Shown: piece by piece, positions 1-8,806 of the stretch | Layout of the letters: every line of letters begins with the position of its first letter | How positions within the stretch are numbered: position 1 is the stretch's first letter | Assembly (NCBI GenBank): GCA_033763635.1 | Contig: JANRKG010000110.1 | Span: forward strand, 1-21,151 | Reading direction: 5' to 3' | DNA length: 21,151 nt | Source of the DNA: JANRKG01 sp033763635 | GTDB taxonomy: Bacteria; Cyanobacteriota; Cyanobacteriia; GCF-001939115 | Notes under the pieces: generated by a model | The model's database searches: none | Told to the model about the DNA's origin: nothing | Seen by the model: only the letters and a program-made list of their open reading frames with translations | Made by a program: the position numbers and the translations under genes

Positions 1-3000
1 TCCTGGGCTGTGGATTATGAAGGAAATGGAAGTGAAGTGATCGCCCTGCGAGGGGATGAATCCCATACCCACGAGCTAGGCCGCACCCTCAATTCCTTCA
101 CCTGGAAGAATGGCAACACGCTGCTAGGAACCACGACAGCCCTGCAAACAACCTTAGGGCTTGGAAAACATCAGGTCTCCCTGACTATTGGAGATGATGG
201 CGTTCCAACGGAAACCCTAACGGACTCCGTTGCAATCAACGTCTTTCCTATCAATGCGGTTGGTGGGGTGCTGACCCAATACTATTCGGGAGTGACCCTG
301 AACAATCTCTCTGCTTCCCCCAGTTTCATCGAGGTTGTGCCCACCCTGCGATTGGAAGAGAAGAATGGCAAGATCGGCACTTCTCCGATCGTCGATAACA
401 CAGCCGTAGTCATGAAAGGGAAACTGACAGCCACCACCGGAGGGTCTTACAGTTTCACGACGAAGGGAGGTAGTAGTAGCCAGATTTACATCAATGGAAC
501 ACTGGTATCAGGTCCGATTAATTTAGCGGCTGAGACAACCTACAACTTGGAAGCCCGGATCGCCCGCACAGCGTCTGCTACCGACCCGATTGAAGTGCTG
601 ACCTCCATCAATGGGGGCGTTGCTACCGCAATAAACGCCAACAATCTCACTCATGATCAAAGCGTCCTGAAACCCTTTATTAATGGAATTTCTACTAATA
701 AGGGTTCTGAATTAGGTGGACAAAGTATCGCTCTGAACGGTGTAGCCTTCTATGACGGAGATGCTTCCCATCAGGTGAAGGTGCATTGGGGCACCCAAAT
801 TCTCACGAAGCCCGAAATTTCGGTGGAACAGGGTGTCATTCAATTGTTGACCCCTCCCGGAACGGGCACCGTCGCCGTGAAGGTGGAAACTCCTAAGGGA
901 TTCAGTGATCCCGTTTATTTCACCTATGAGGGTGCTACTACGCCCATTTCCTTTACCCCTGAACAGGCGATCGTCAATGCAGCCCCCTTCGCCCCCACCA
1001 CCGCAGAATGGGGTCCCGATGGTCGGCTCTATGTGGGCGCAATCAACGGTGAGATCACAATCTACACCTTTGACGATAACTACAATGTCACTAACACTCA
1101 GAAAGTCACCAGCCTGACCTCGCTATCGAACACCAACATTCTGGGGATTGCATTCAATCCGTTTGATAGCTCCAGTTCACCCAAGATTTATGTTGCCCAT
1201 AGCCAATTGTTTGCCAATGGCGGCGGCGCATTCACCGGATTCTCCCCCTATAGCGGTCAGGTATCGGTGCTGTCTGGTTCTGATTTTTCGATCGTCACAC
1301 CGCTCATTACCGGATTGCCTGTCTCGAATCACGATCATGGGGTAAACGGGTTGGCTTTCGATAACAACGGGGATTTATTGATCGCCAGTGGCGGCAACAC
1401 CAACGCAGGGGTCAAACATCCCAATCTGGGTGATTTGCATGAATCTCCCCTGTCCGCTGCCATCTTAAAAGCCAAACTCACGGACACTTCATTTAATGGC
1501 TCTGTTAAGTATGTAAATACGGTTACGGGGGTAGAGAACAATGATCAGGTGTTTGGAGATATCGTAAGCGTTGCTTTCGGGGTTGACGTTTCTGTGTACG
1601 GTCATGGATTCCGCAATCCCTACGATATTGCCTTCACCACCCAAGGAAAGTTGTTTGGAACCGATAATGGCCCGAATGGTGGCTATGGTGCCGCTTCCAC
1701 TTCAGGGACGACGCAAAGTTCCGACCCCACCAATCCCGATGAACTGAACTTAATTACGGAAGGCAGCTACTACGGACATCCCAATCGAAACCGGGGCCGT
1801 ACGAATGACCGCCAGAATGTCTATCGAGGTCCGGCAGAAGTGACGATTCCGGGTGTTTATAACGCTCCGCTGAAAACTGTTGACCCCTCAACGAATGGAC
1901 TCACTGAGTACCGATCGATGGCTTTTGGTGGACAGATGCGGGGCAATCTACTGGCCCAGAAATGGAACGGGCAACTTTACCGCAGTAACTTAACCTCCGA
2001 TGGGAATGGTATTCAAACATTGAATCAAATGTTTGGAAATACATCCGGGTTAGACATTACGACAGGGCCAGGGGGTGCGTTGCTGGGAATTGATTACAGT
2101 GATAACACCATCACCCTTTCCACCCCCATTGATCCCAATGTGGTTGGGGCAACCGCTTATGACATCTTCCCCTGGCGTGCCCCTGCGATCGGCGGCAATT
2201 CGTTCACGATCGGCGGCAAGAACTTCGGCAACCTGTCCAATACAACGGTGACGATCGGTGGCAAGACTGCGGTACTCACCTCCGTCTCCCCCACCCGGAT
2301 CAAGGGCATTATTCCGGCTCAGGCAGCGACAGGACAATTGTTAGATGTCTCGATTAACAGTGCGGGTAAAACCTCTTTCCTCCCCAGTGCCTTCCTGTAT
2401 CTGGCTGATGGGAGTACACCGCCACCGTCCAATCCGGGAACTTTAGCCTTTAGTAACACCAGTTTCAGTGTGAATGAGAATGGTACACCCGGCAGCGTTG
2501 TCACCGTTACCCGTATCGGAGGTAGTAACGGAGCCATCAGTGCCACGATTACCCCCACGAATGGAACTGCTACTGCTCCTGGGGACTTTAATAACGCTCC
2601 CATCACTGTCACCTTTGCCGCCGGAGACACTACTGCCAAGTCGTTTTCCATTCCCATCGTTAATGACACGATCGCCGAACCCTCCGAAACGATCAACCTT
2701 GCCCTGACCGATCCCACAGGTGGCGCAACTTTAGGGTCTCAGAAGACAGCGACTCTGAAGATCGTAGACAATGATACGATCGCACCAACTCGCATTGAAG
2801 CCGAGTCAATGTCCCTGAACACCTATCGCCTGGAATCCCTAAGTTCCGCGTCGGGAGGGCAGGTGATCACGCTTCTGAGTGGCAATAACCTGGAATCGGG
2901 AACGGCATCCTTCAATTTCTCTGGGCCAACCGGAACCTATAACGTGATTTTGGGGTATTACGACGAAAACGATGGGGTGGCCCGTCTAGAAGTCAAAATG

Positions 3001-4116
3001 GGGAATACGCTGTTGAATGTCTGGGATCTCAACCAGCAATTGGGCAGCAATCTGGCAAACGCCCAAACCCTCACTCAGAAAGTCGTCGCCACAGGGCTGA
3101 ACGTCACTCAGGGAGCCTTGTTCAGGATTAGCGGCACAGAAACGGATCTGGAACATGCACGGGTGGATTACATCGAGTTTGTTCCCGTTGCCAGTACCAC
3201 CTCAGCCCCCTTCACCACCCCCGGTATCTGGGACCGAGGACCGGCCATGCCCGTGAAATTGGGCGAAGTCGCGGCTGGGGTCATGAACGGAGTCTTGTAC
3301 ATGGTCGGTGAGACGAGTAATGCAACACTCGCCTACAACATGGCAACCGGAACCTGGCGCAGCGATCTCGCTCCCCGTCCCTTTGTGGGCCATCACCATG
3401 CGGCGGAAGTCTTCAATGGGAAGCTGTACCTCCTGGGAGGGCTGGGAAGTGGGGCAGGTAAAGTGCAAATTTATGACCCGATCGCCAACACCTGGCAGAT
3501 CGGCGCAGACATGCCCTTTGCGGTTGGTTCGAGTTCGTCCGCTGTGATCAACAACGAGATTTACATCGCGGGGGGCATCGTCAGTTCCATCACCACCAAC
3601 CAGGTCGCAAAATACAACCCAACGACGAATACCTGGACTGTCCTGGCTTCCATGCCCCAGGGCCGTAACCATGCAGCCTCGGCGACCGATGGGCAAAAAC
3701 TCTATGTCTTCGGTGGTAGAGGTCCGGGCAGTGGAGACGCGAATGTAGTCGCGAATGGCTTTAACACTGTCCAGATCTACAATCCAAGTACGAATACCTG
3801 GGTTTCCAGTCTGGATTCCGGTTCAACCCTCGCACCTTTGCCCCAGGCTAGAGGCGGGATGGGGAAAGCCGTTTACTTTAATGGTGAGTTCTATGTGATT
3901 GGAGGCGAAACCACTTCAGGAACGGGCGCAACGGCTCAAGGGGTTTACAACCGGGTGGATATCTACAATCCCGTTACGAATACCTGGCGATCGGGCAGTG
4001 CCATGCCCACCGCTCGTCACGGTATTTTCCCAATCCTCTATGCTGGAGAAATCTGGGTGGCAGGCGGGGGACAACAGGCGGGATTTGCCAACTCTGACGT
4101 GTTTGAAATTCTCTAG
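1..4116 (+). CDS. Giant mosaic surface/secreted protein, 5' end outside window (propeller + IPT + Calx-beta + CBM-like + Kelch)
   Basis: The reading frame is open from the first base, so the true start and any signal peptide lie upstream; 1371 residues are visible. Modules in order, by visible residue: PKD/Ig-like (about 1-83), PA14-like (90-217), IPT/TIG-like (224-310), a glucose/sorbosone-dehydrogenase-type propeller (334-710), a second IPT/TIG (727-800), Calx-beta (812-927), a CBM6/35-like carbohydrate-binding fold (930-1062), and six Kelch blades (1075-1371). The propeller shows GHGFRNPYDIAF near 534, DNGPNGG near 555 and DELNLI near 580, which are hallmark strings of PQQ-type sugar dehydrogenases. 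The Kelch blades carry repeated YNPxTNTW motifs, and an N-terminal WDRGPAMP probably closes the propeller. The protein ends right after the last blade with no sorting tail. Such architectures belong to exported adhesive or sugar-binding proteins; enzymatic activity is not shown. The next gene, 111 bases downstream on the same strand, encodes an exported protease. Confidence 0.85.
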   Translation, partial: SWAVDYEGNGSEVIALRGDESHTHELGRTLNSFTWKNGNTLLGTTTALQTTLGLGKHQVSLTIGDDGVPTETLTDSVAINVFPINAVGGVLTQYYSGVTLNNLSASPSFIEVVPTLRLEEKNGKIGTSPIVDNTAVVMKGKLTATTGGSYSFTTKGGSSSQIYINGTLVSGPINLAAETTYNLEARIARTASATDPIEVLTSINGGVATAINANNLTHDQSVLKPFINGISTNKGSELGGQSIALNGVAFYDGDASHQVKVHWGTQILTKPEISVEQGVIQLLTPPGTGTVAVKVETPKGFSDPVYFTYEGATTPISFTPEQAIVNAAPFAPTTAEWGPDGRLYVGAINGEITIYTFDDNYNVTNTQKVTSLTSLSNTNILGIAFNPFDSSSSPKIYVAHSQLFANGGGAFTGFSPYSGQVSVLSGSDFSIVTPLITGLPVSNHDHGVNGLAFDNNGDLLIASGGNTNAGVKHPNLGDLHESPLSAAILKAKLTDTSFNGSVKYVNTVTGVENNDQVFGDIVSVAFGVDVSVYGHGFRNPYDIAFTTQGKLFGTDNGPNGGYGAASTSGTTQSSDPTNPDELNLITEGSYYGHPNRNRGRTNDRQNVYRGPAEVTIPGVYNAPLKTVDPSTNGLTEYRSMAFGGQMRGNLLAQKWNGQLYRSNLTSDGNGIQTLNQMFGNTSGLDITTGPGGALLGIDYSDNTITLSTPIDPNVVGATAYDIFPWRAPAIGGNSFTIGGKNFGNLSNTTVTIGGKTAVLTSVSPTRIKGIIPAQAATGQLLDVSINSAGKTSFLPSAFLYLADGSTPPPSNPGTLAFSNTSFSVNENGTPGSVVTVTRIGGSNGAISATITPTNGTATAPGDFNNAPITVTFAAGDTTAKSFSIPIVNDTIAEPSETINLALTDPTGGATLGSQKTATLKIVDNDTIAPTRIEAESMSLNTYRLESLSSASGGQVITLLSGNNLESGTASFNFSGPTGTYNVILGYYDENDGVARLEVKMGNTLLNVWDLNQQLGSNLANAQTLTQKVVATGLNVTQGALFRISGTETDLEHARVDYIEFVPVASTTSAPFTTPGIWDRGPAMPVKLGEVAAGVMNGVLYMVGETSNATLAYNMATGTWRSDLAPRPFVGHHHAAEVFNGKLYLLGGLGSGAGKVQIYDPIANTWQIGADMPFAVGSSSSAVINNEIYIAGGIVSSITTNQVAKYNPTTNTWTVLASMPQGRNHAASATDGQKLYVFGGRGPGSGDANVVANGFNTVQIYNPSTNTWVSSLDSGSTLAPLPQARGGMGKAVYFNGEFYVIGGETTSGTGATAQGVYNRVDIYNPVTNTWRSGSAMPTARHGIFPILYAGEIWVAGGGQQAGFANSDVFEIL

Positions 4117-4227
4117 TCAATTCCCATCGGTCCATCATCTATCTGAGGAAGGGAGCGTCCAACTTGTCTATGGTTTTGGCTAAGATTGTGGGAAAGATAA
4201 GCCAATCACCTGAGTGGACACGGACGG
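4117..4227. other. Short intergenic spacer before the metalloprotease
   Basis: This is a 111-base gap between two genes on the same strand. I see no hairpin followed by a T-run, so there is no evidence that transcription stops between the mosaic gene and the protease gene. No convincing promoter was recognised. Confidence 0.4.
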
Positions 4228-7056
4228 ATGAGAATACGATCGCAATTCATGGCCTTTCTGCTGGGACTTTTGCTGGTATTGTCCCCCATTGGGTTTCAGC
4301 AGCTAGGCTTGGGCAACTTTATAGAACAGGCCGTGGCCCAGCAGACTAAACCCAGAACCGGGAAAAAGCCTGCGATCATTTCTCCGTCTACCCCTTTAAC
4401 CAATAGCAAAAAGCCAGCGGTATCCCCTACCACTCCGCCCAAACCCACCGCCCAACCCTTTGATAGCGCCGTCAAGGGGTTTCAAAAACTAGATGGCCTG
4501 TTCACCCTTTACCAAAATCGCAAAGCAGGGCGATTACTCGCGGAAATCAAGCCTGACCAACTGAATGTGAACTACCTGTGGACCACGACCCTGGAATCGG
4601 GGGTTGGAGAAAGCGGTCTCTATAGTGGTCTGCCCCTCAGTGATTTTCTGTTCTATTTTCGGCAGGTGAACAATACCCTCCAGTTAGCTGTCCGCAATGT
4701 ATATTTCCGGGCGCAACCAGGTGATCCTCTACAACGATCGATTAACCGATCGTTCAGCGATTCTGTTCTCTTTGCTCTGCCCATTCGCAGCACCCATCCC
4801 CAACGAAAATCGATGCTGGTGGATATCACGCCTGTCTTAATGAGTGATTTTCCCGGATTGGCTGCGATCCTCTCCGAGTCTCTGCCCAGCAGCTACAGTC
4901 TGGACTCTAGCAAGTCTTACCTGGCTCCGGCCCGTGCCTTTCCCCTGAACCTGGAGTTAGAATCGGTCTACAACTTTACGTCCTCCCGTGCAAATTCCTA
5001 CGTGTCGTCCCTCCCCGATGGTCGAGCATTGACGTTAAGGGTTCGATACAGTCTCTCTGAATTACCCGCTAAGAAGAGCTACAAGCCCCGCCTGGCGGAT
5101 CAACGGGTCGGCTACTTCATCACGGCCTACCAGGATTTCTCAAACGACAATCGCCGCGAACCCTTTGTCCGGTATATCAATCGTTGGCAGCTAGAAAAGA
5201 AAGACCCGAATGCGCCCCTGTCCCCTCCCAAAGACCCGATCGTGTTCTGGATTGAAAACACCGTTCCCCTGGAGTATCGGCAGACGGTGCGCGAAGGGGT
5301 AATGATGTGGAACCAGGCGTTTGAGAAGATTGGGTTTAAGGATGCGATCGAAGTCAAGCAAATGCCCGATCGCGCCACCTGGGACCCTGCCGACGTGCGC
5401 TATAACACGATTCGCTGGTTCAACTCTCTGGATGCCACCTTCGCGATGGGACCGTCGCGGGTGAATCCTCTTACAGGTCAGATTCTGGATGCAGACATCA
5501 TTGTCGATGCAAACTTCTTACGGTTTATCAAACAGGAAGCCCGCATCTTTACCGAAGGCAGTGAGAGTACCCAGCAGGGACTCTTAGGCAACTTGGCGAA
5601 TAACACTCAGACGTGCAGTTATCGGCGTATCCCTGCACGGTTGCAAGCCACTAGCTCGGAAGCTTCTCAAACTCAAGCGCGATCGAACCCACAGGCTTTT
5701 CTGGGCAAGCTCATGAAGGAGTATGACCTGTGTTACGGGTTAGAAGTCTCCCGTCACTTTGCGGTGGGCAGCAATACGGTCGCGTTTCTCAGAAATGCTT
5801 CTCCCACCAGTGAGGAGATGAAAGATTACACCCACCAATTCTTACGCGAGATCATTGCCCATGAAGTGGGGCATACGCTGGGCTTACGTCATAACTTTCA
5901 TGGCAGCACCCTTCTGAAGCCGGAAGAACTGAACAATTTGGAAATGACTCGCAAACGAGGGTTGGTCTCCTCTGTCATGGACTATAACCCTGCGAACTTG
6001 GCTCCCAAGCATCTCAAGCAGGGTGATTACTTCACCCCCAGAGTGGGTCCCTATGATGAGTGGGCGATCGAGTATGGATACAAACCCATTGAGGCAACCG
6101 TTCCCCAGGCAGAACGTCGCGCATTACAGGAAATTGCCCAACGCGCACCGCAACCGGAACTCGCCTATGGTACGGATGAAGATCTGTACGCCTTTCTTGA
6201 CCCCGGCATCAATGCCTTCGATATGAGTGGGGATATGATTACCTACTCCCAATGGCAAATGGATAATGCACAGGACATGTGGAGTCGTTTAGAAAAACGT
6301 TATCCCATCAAAGGAGAAAGCTTTAGTGAGGCCCGGAGTGTCTTTGATAAAATCTTTTTCCAATATTTCAACTACGCCTCTGTGCTACCCCAGTACATTG
6401 GGGGACAATCCTTCAGCCGTAACTACGCAGGTGATCCAGGAGAAAGACCTCCCTTTGAAGGGGTTTCTCTAGCACAACAGAGACAGGCACTGACTGCAAT
6501 TCAGAAATACGTCTTCGATGATGGTGCGTTTCGTTTCTCACCAGCGTTACTGAACAAACTCGCTCCTTCTCGCTGGAGCCACTGGGGAAGCAACATTCCC
6601 GTCTTTCAATTGGATTACCCGATCTACGATCGCATCTTCTTCCTGCAACGGTTCGTGTTGGCGGATTTGCTGTCCCCCGATCGCCTTGCGCGACTGCGGG
6701 ATGCGGAGATGAAGAGCCGTCCCGGAGAAGCCCTGACCATTCCGGAATTGTTCCAGACGTTGCAAAGCAAGATTTGGCAGGAATCCCTTGAAGCTGATGC
6801 TTCCAAAGCTCACCTCTCTAGTCTGCGCCGAGCCATTCAGAGAGATTATCTGGAAACGTTGACCGATATGGTGCTACGGCGATATCCCGTTCCTGATGAT
6901 GCCCGCACCGTGGCCTGGTATCAATTGCGGCAATTGCGGGATAGCCTGGGAAGCGCTCTTCGTCGCTCCGATCTGGACACCTACACCCGCGCCCACTATG
7001 AAGAGAGCCGCGATCGGATTGTAAAAGCGTTGGAAGCTCCATTACAGGCAAAATAA
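4228..7056 (+). CDS. Exported zinc-dependent metalloprotease, metzincin type (DUF5117/DUF4953-like)
   Basis: This is a 942-residue protein. The first 37 residues look like a signal peptide: a basic start (MRIRS), a hydrophobic core, and an AVA/QQ cleavage site after residue 37. A Pro/Thr/Lys-rich linker follows, then a region resembling DUF5117 (about 85-200), then the catalytic part. The zinc site HEVGHTLGLRH begins at His545 (His545, Glu546, His549, His555), with a Met-turn (SVMDY) at Met584. That spacing is the metzincin HExxHxxGxxH pattern. The protein should be a periplasmic or secreted endopeptidase; its substrate cannot be read from sequence. The ATG at 4228 is chosen because it gives a complete signal peptide. 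The only upstream purine-rich run (GAGGAAGGGAG, near 4145) is too far away to be its ribosome-binding site. It follows the mosaic protein gene in the same direction and may be co-transcribed with it. The downstream gene is convergent. Confidence 0.9.
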   Translation: MRIRSQFMAFLLGLLLVLSPIGFQQLGLGNFIEQAVAQQTKPRTGKKPAIISPSTPLTNSKKPAVSPTTPPKPTAQPFDSAVKGFQKLDGLFTLYQNRKAGRLLAEIKPDQLNVNYLWTTTLESGVGESGLYSGLPLSDFLFYFRQVNNTLQLAVRNVYFRAQPGDPLQRSINRSFSDSVLFALPIRSTHPQRKSMLVDITPVLMSDFPGLAAILSESLPSSYSLDSSKSYLAPARAFPLNLELESVYNFTSSRANSYVSSLPDGRALTLRVRYSLSELPAKKSYKPRLADQRVGYFITAYQDFSNDNRREPFVRYINRWQLEKKDPNAPLSPPKDPIVFWIENTVPLEYRQTVREGVMMWNQAFEKIGFKDAIEVKQMPDRATWDPADVRYNTIRWFNSLDATFAMGPSRVNPLTGQILDADIIVDANFLRFIKQEARIFTEGSESTQQGLLGNLANNTQTCSYRRIPARLQATSSEASQTQARSNPQAFLGKLMKEYDLCYGLEVSRHFAVGSNTVAFLRNASPTSEEMKDYTHQFLREIIAHEVGHTLGLRHNFHGSTLLKPEELNNLEMTRKRGLVSSVMDYNPANLAPKHLKQGDYFTPRVGPYDEWAIEYGYKPIEATVPQAERRALQEIAQRAPQPELAYGTDEDLYAFLDPGINAFDMSGDMITYSQWQMDNAQDMWSRLEKRYPIKGESFSEARSVFDKIFFQYFNYASVLPQYIGGQSFSRNYAGDPGERPPFEGVSLAQQRQALTAIQKYVFDDGAFRFSPALLNKLAPSRWSHWGSNIPVFQLDYPIYDRIFFLQRFVLADLLSPDRLARLRDAEMKSRPGEALTIPELFQTLQSKIWQESLEADASKAHLSSLRRAIQRDYLETLTDMVLRRYPVPDDARTVAWYQLRQLRDSLGSALRRSDLDTYTRAHYEESRDRIVKALEAPLQAK

Positions 7057-7068
7057 CACACCTGAGAA

Positions 7069-7232
7069 CGGGTTTCGGCTCCGCTCAACCCGCAAGCGAT
7101 CGAGGGCTAGCGAAGCCGAAGCCCGATGATGGATAGCTTGTTACTGGTGATTTTTTGAAAAGAGTTTACCAGTAGGCTGCCCTTCGACTCCGCTCAGGGC
7201 ACGGTTGCTGGTTGAGCGAAGCCGAAACCAGC
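7069..7232. repeat. Cluster of four related hairpin repeats (conserved loop, variable paired stem)
   Basis: Four short palindromic elements lie in the gap between convergent genes, in alternating orientation. Element 1 (7069-7092) has stem CGGGTT/AACCCG and loop TCGGCTCCGCTC. Element 2 (7104-7124) has stem GGGCT/AGCCC and loop AGCGAAGCCGA. Element 3 (7178-7201) has stem TGCCCT/AGGGCA and loop TCGACTCCGCTC. Element 4 (7207-7232) has stem GCTGGTT/AACCAGC and loop GAGCGAAGCCGA. The loops of 2 and 4 are near reverse complements of the loops of 1 and 3. The stems differ in sequence yet pair perfectly. They look like the small dispersed repeats common in cyanobacterial genomes. None has a proper U-tract, so a terminator role is possible but not shown. 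Confidence 0.8.
7142..7174. repeat. Additional inverted repeat TACTGGT/ACCAGTA between the hairpin pairs
   Basis: A perfect 7-bp inverted repeat (7142-7148 and 7168-7174) flanks a 19-base A/T-rich loop containing a run of six T. It sits exactly between elements 2 and 3 of the repeat cluster. It could be a weak bidirectional terminator for the two convergent genes, or the remnant border of an inserted repeat. Confidence 0.45.
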
Positions 7233-7287
7233 GGGGAAATGATTTTCTGGAAATCTCCTAATTTGTAAGTCCCTTAATTCAAGTAAT

Positions 7288-8796
7288 CTAGTTTCCTGCC
7301 TGAGGTTGGGGAATGGTGATATCAATCTGAGTCACCTTGGTTTCTGGACTTAAATTGGCAAGTGGCGGATTGATCGCACTTCCATTTCCAACCACCAGCA
7401 CCACCAAATTCTCAGGCTTCAGATAGGTATTCGCTACCCGTTGCACATCCTCGATCGTCGTCTTGGCAATGGCTTGGCGATACCGTTGCAGAAAATCCTT
7501 CGGGTAGCCGTAGTATTCGTACCGCAACAGACGGGAAAGAATCTGGCCCCGACTCTGGAAGTTGAATACAAAGGAATTGGCGACAGAATCCTTCGCAACC
7601 GTTAATTCTTGCTGAGAAACGGGGCTGGTCCGGATGCGCTCAATTTCTGCCAGGAGCGATCGAACAAATGCGACAGTCGCGTCAGAACGGGTTTCACCTC
7701 CAGCCACAAACACTCCCGGATAGTCAAATCGGGGACTCCAAAACGCATAGACGGAATAGGCCAATCCCTGACGCGATCGAATTTGATTAAACAGCCGCCC
7801 TGCAAATCCATTCAAAACTTCATTCATCACACTGAGGGCACCGTAGTCTGGGCTGCTCAACTGTCCGCCCAGATGCCCAACCTGAATGTAACTCTGGGTA
7901 AGTTGGGGCTGATCTACAAAAAAGACTCCCCCCTTCTTGGACTGACTGACCGAAGGCAGGGCTGGCTTTTTAAAGTTGGAATTGGGCTGCCAGTCACCGA
8001 ATGCTTTCTCAATCAACGATCGCATCGCTTTACTATCAAAGTCCCCGACTACTCCCAAAATAAAATTATTGGGATAGAAATACTGTTGATAGAACTGAAG
8101 CACGGATTCCCGCGAGACATTATTCAGAGTGGCATATTCCACTGTCCGGGCATAGGGACTGGTGTTTCCGTAAATGAGTTTTTGAAATTCGCGACTCGCA
8201 ATGTCATCCGGGTCATCATTGCGACGGGCGATCGATCCGCGAAGCTGGGTCTTTGCCAAATCAATTTTGTCCTGGGGAAACAGGGGTTGCCGGACAACTT
8301 CTGAAAACAGAGAAAAGACCTGGGGCAGGTTTTCCGTCAGGGTGTCAAAGCTGGCGCTCCCGAATGCCGAATCAATGGCGGTTTCGACAGAAGCGGCCCG
8401 TTGCTCCAGTAATTGATTGAGCGCATCGGCACTATGCTTCTGGGTGCCGCCCGATCGCATGACTGTGCCCATAATCTCTGCAAGGCCAACCTGCGCCCCT
8501 GGCTCCAGGCGCTCCCCTGTGCGGATCAGGGCAGTTCCGCTAACCAAGGGCAACTCATGATCCTCCATCAAGTAGACCACCATCCCATTCTTCATTTCGA
8601 AGCGGGTATAGGGGGGGACTGGTACTTCAGGTAACGGCTGAAAGACCAGATCAGTATAGTGTTTCGCAGTTTCTGCCACGGCGGATTGGGAAAACAGCAG
8701 CACAAAGGGCAGCAGGAAACAGCCGATCAGCACTGCTTGACCACGCAGCCGAAGCAACCGTTTTGCGCGAATGAATTGTTGCAGCATGCTTGTCAT
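7288..8796 (-). CDS. M16 peptidase-family protein, non-catalytic (R/Y-pair) subunit
   Basis: This 502-residue protein has a signal peptide (basic RAKRLLRLRG, hydrophobic core, AVA/ET cleavage after residue 41), so it should act in the periplasm, envelope or outside. Two M16 halves are visible. At the place of the zinc motif HxxEH it reads GLAEIMGTVMRSGGT, so the zinc ligands are missing. The C-terminal half keeps RQGLAYSV with Arg342 and Tyr347, the substrate-positioning Arg/Tyr pair of the family. In two-subunit M16B peptidases one chain carries the zinc and the other the R/Y pair; this chain fits the latter. The ATG at 8796 follows a GGGAAAG ribosome-binding site by four bases and starts 10 bases after the stop of the catalytic partner. 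Starts further upstream would overlap that partner. Confidence 0.9.
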   Translation of the reverse strand: MTSMLQQFIRAKRLLRLRGQAVLIGCFLLPFVLLFSQSAVAETAKHYTDLVFQPLPEVPVPPYTRFEMKNGMVVYLMEDHELPLVSGTALIRTGERLEPGAQVGLAEIMGTVMRSGGTQKHSADALNQLLEQRAASVETAIDSAFGSASFDTLTENLPQVFSLFSEVVRQPLFPQDKIDLAKTQLRGSIARRNDDPDDIASREFQKLIYGNTSPYARTVEYATLNNVSRESVLQFYQQYFYPNNFILGVVGDFDSKAMRSLIEKAFGDWQPNSNFKKPALPSVSQSKKGGVFFVDQPQLTQSYIQVGHLGGQLSSPDYGALSVMNEVLNGFAGRLFNQIRSRQGLAYSVYAFWSPRFDYPGVFVAGGETRSDATVAFVRSLLAEIERIRTSPVSQQELTVAKDSVANSFVFNFQSRGQILSRLLRYEYYGYPKDFLQRYRQAIAKTTIEDVQRVANTYLKPENLVVLVVGNGSAINPPLANLSPETKVTQIDITIPQPQAGN

Positions 8797-8806
8797 GGTT
8801 CTTTCC

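Noticed and set aside
2319..2717. A 132-codon minus-strand frame opposite the IPT/Calx-beta part of the mosaic protein.
   Set aside because: Its Val/Ala/Pro-rich composition is the mirror of the Thr/Gly/Asn-rich sense strand; the sense frame carries clear domains.
4733..4754. Inverted repeat AACGATCG - ATTAAC - CGATCGTT.
   Set aside because: It is inside the metalloprotease gene and again built from CGATCG words; no sign of a separate function.
7609..8304. A long plus-strand frame of 231 codons opposite the non-catalytic M16 gene.
   Set aside because: It is the antisense shadow of a well-supported gene and shows no family motif or start signal.
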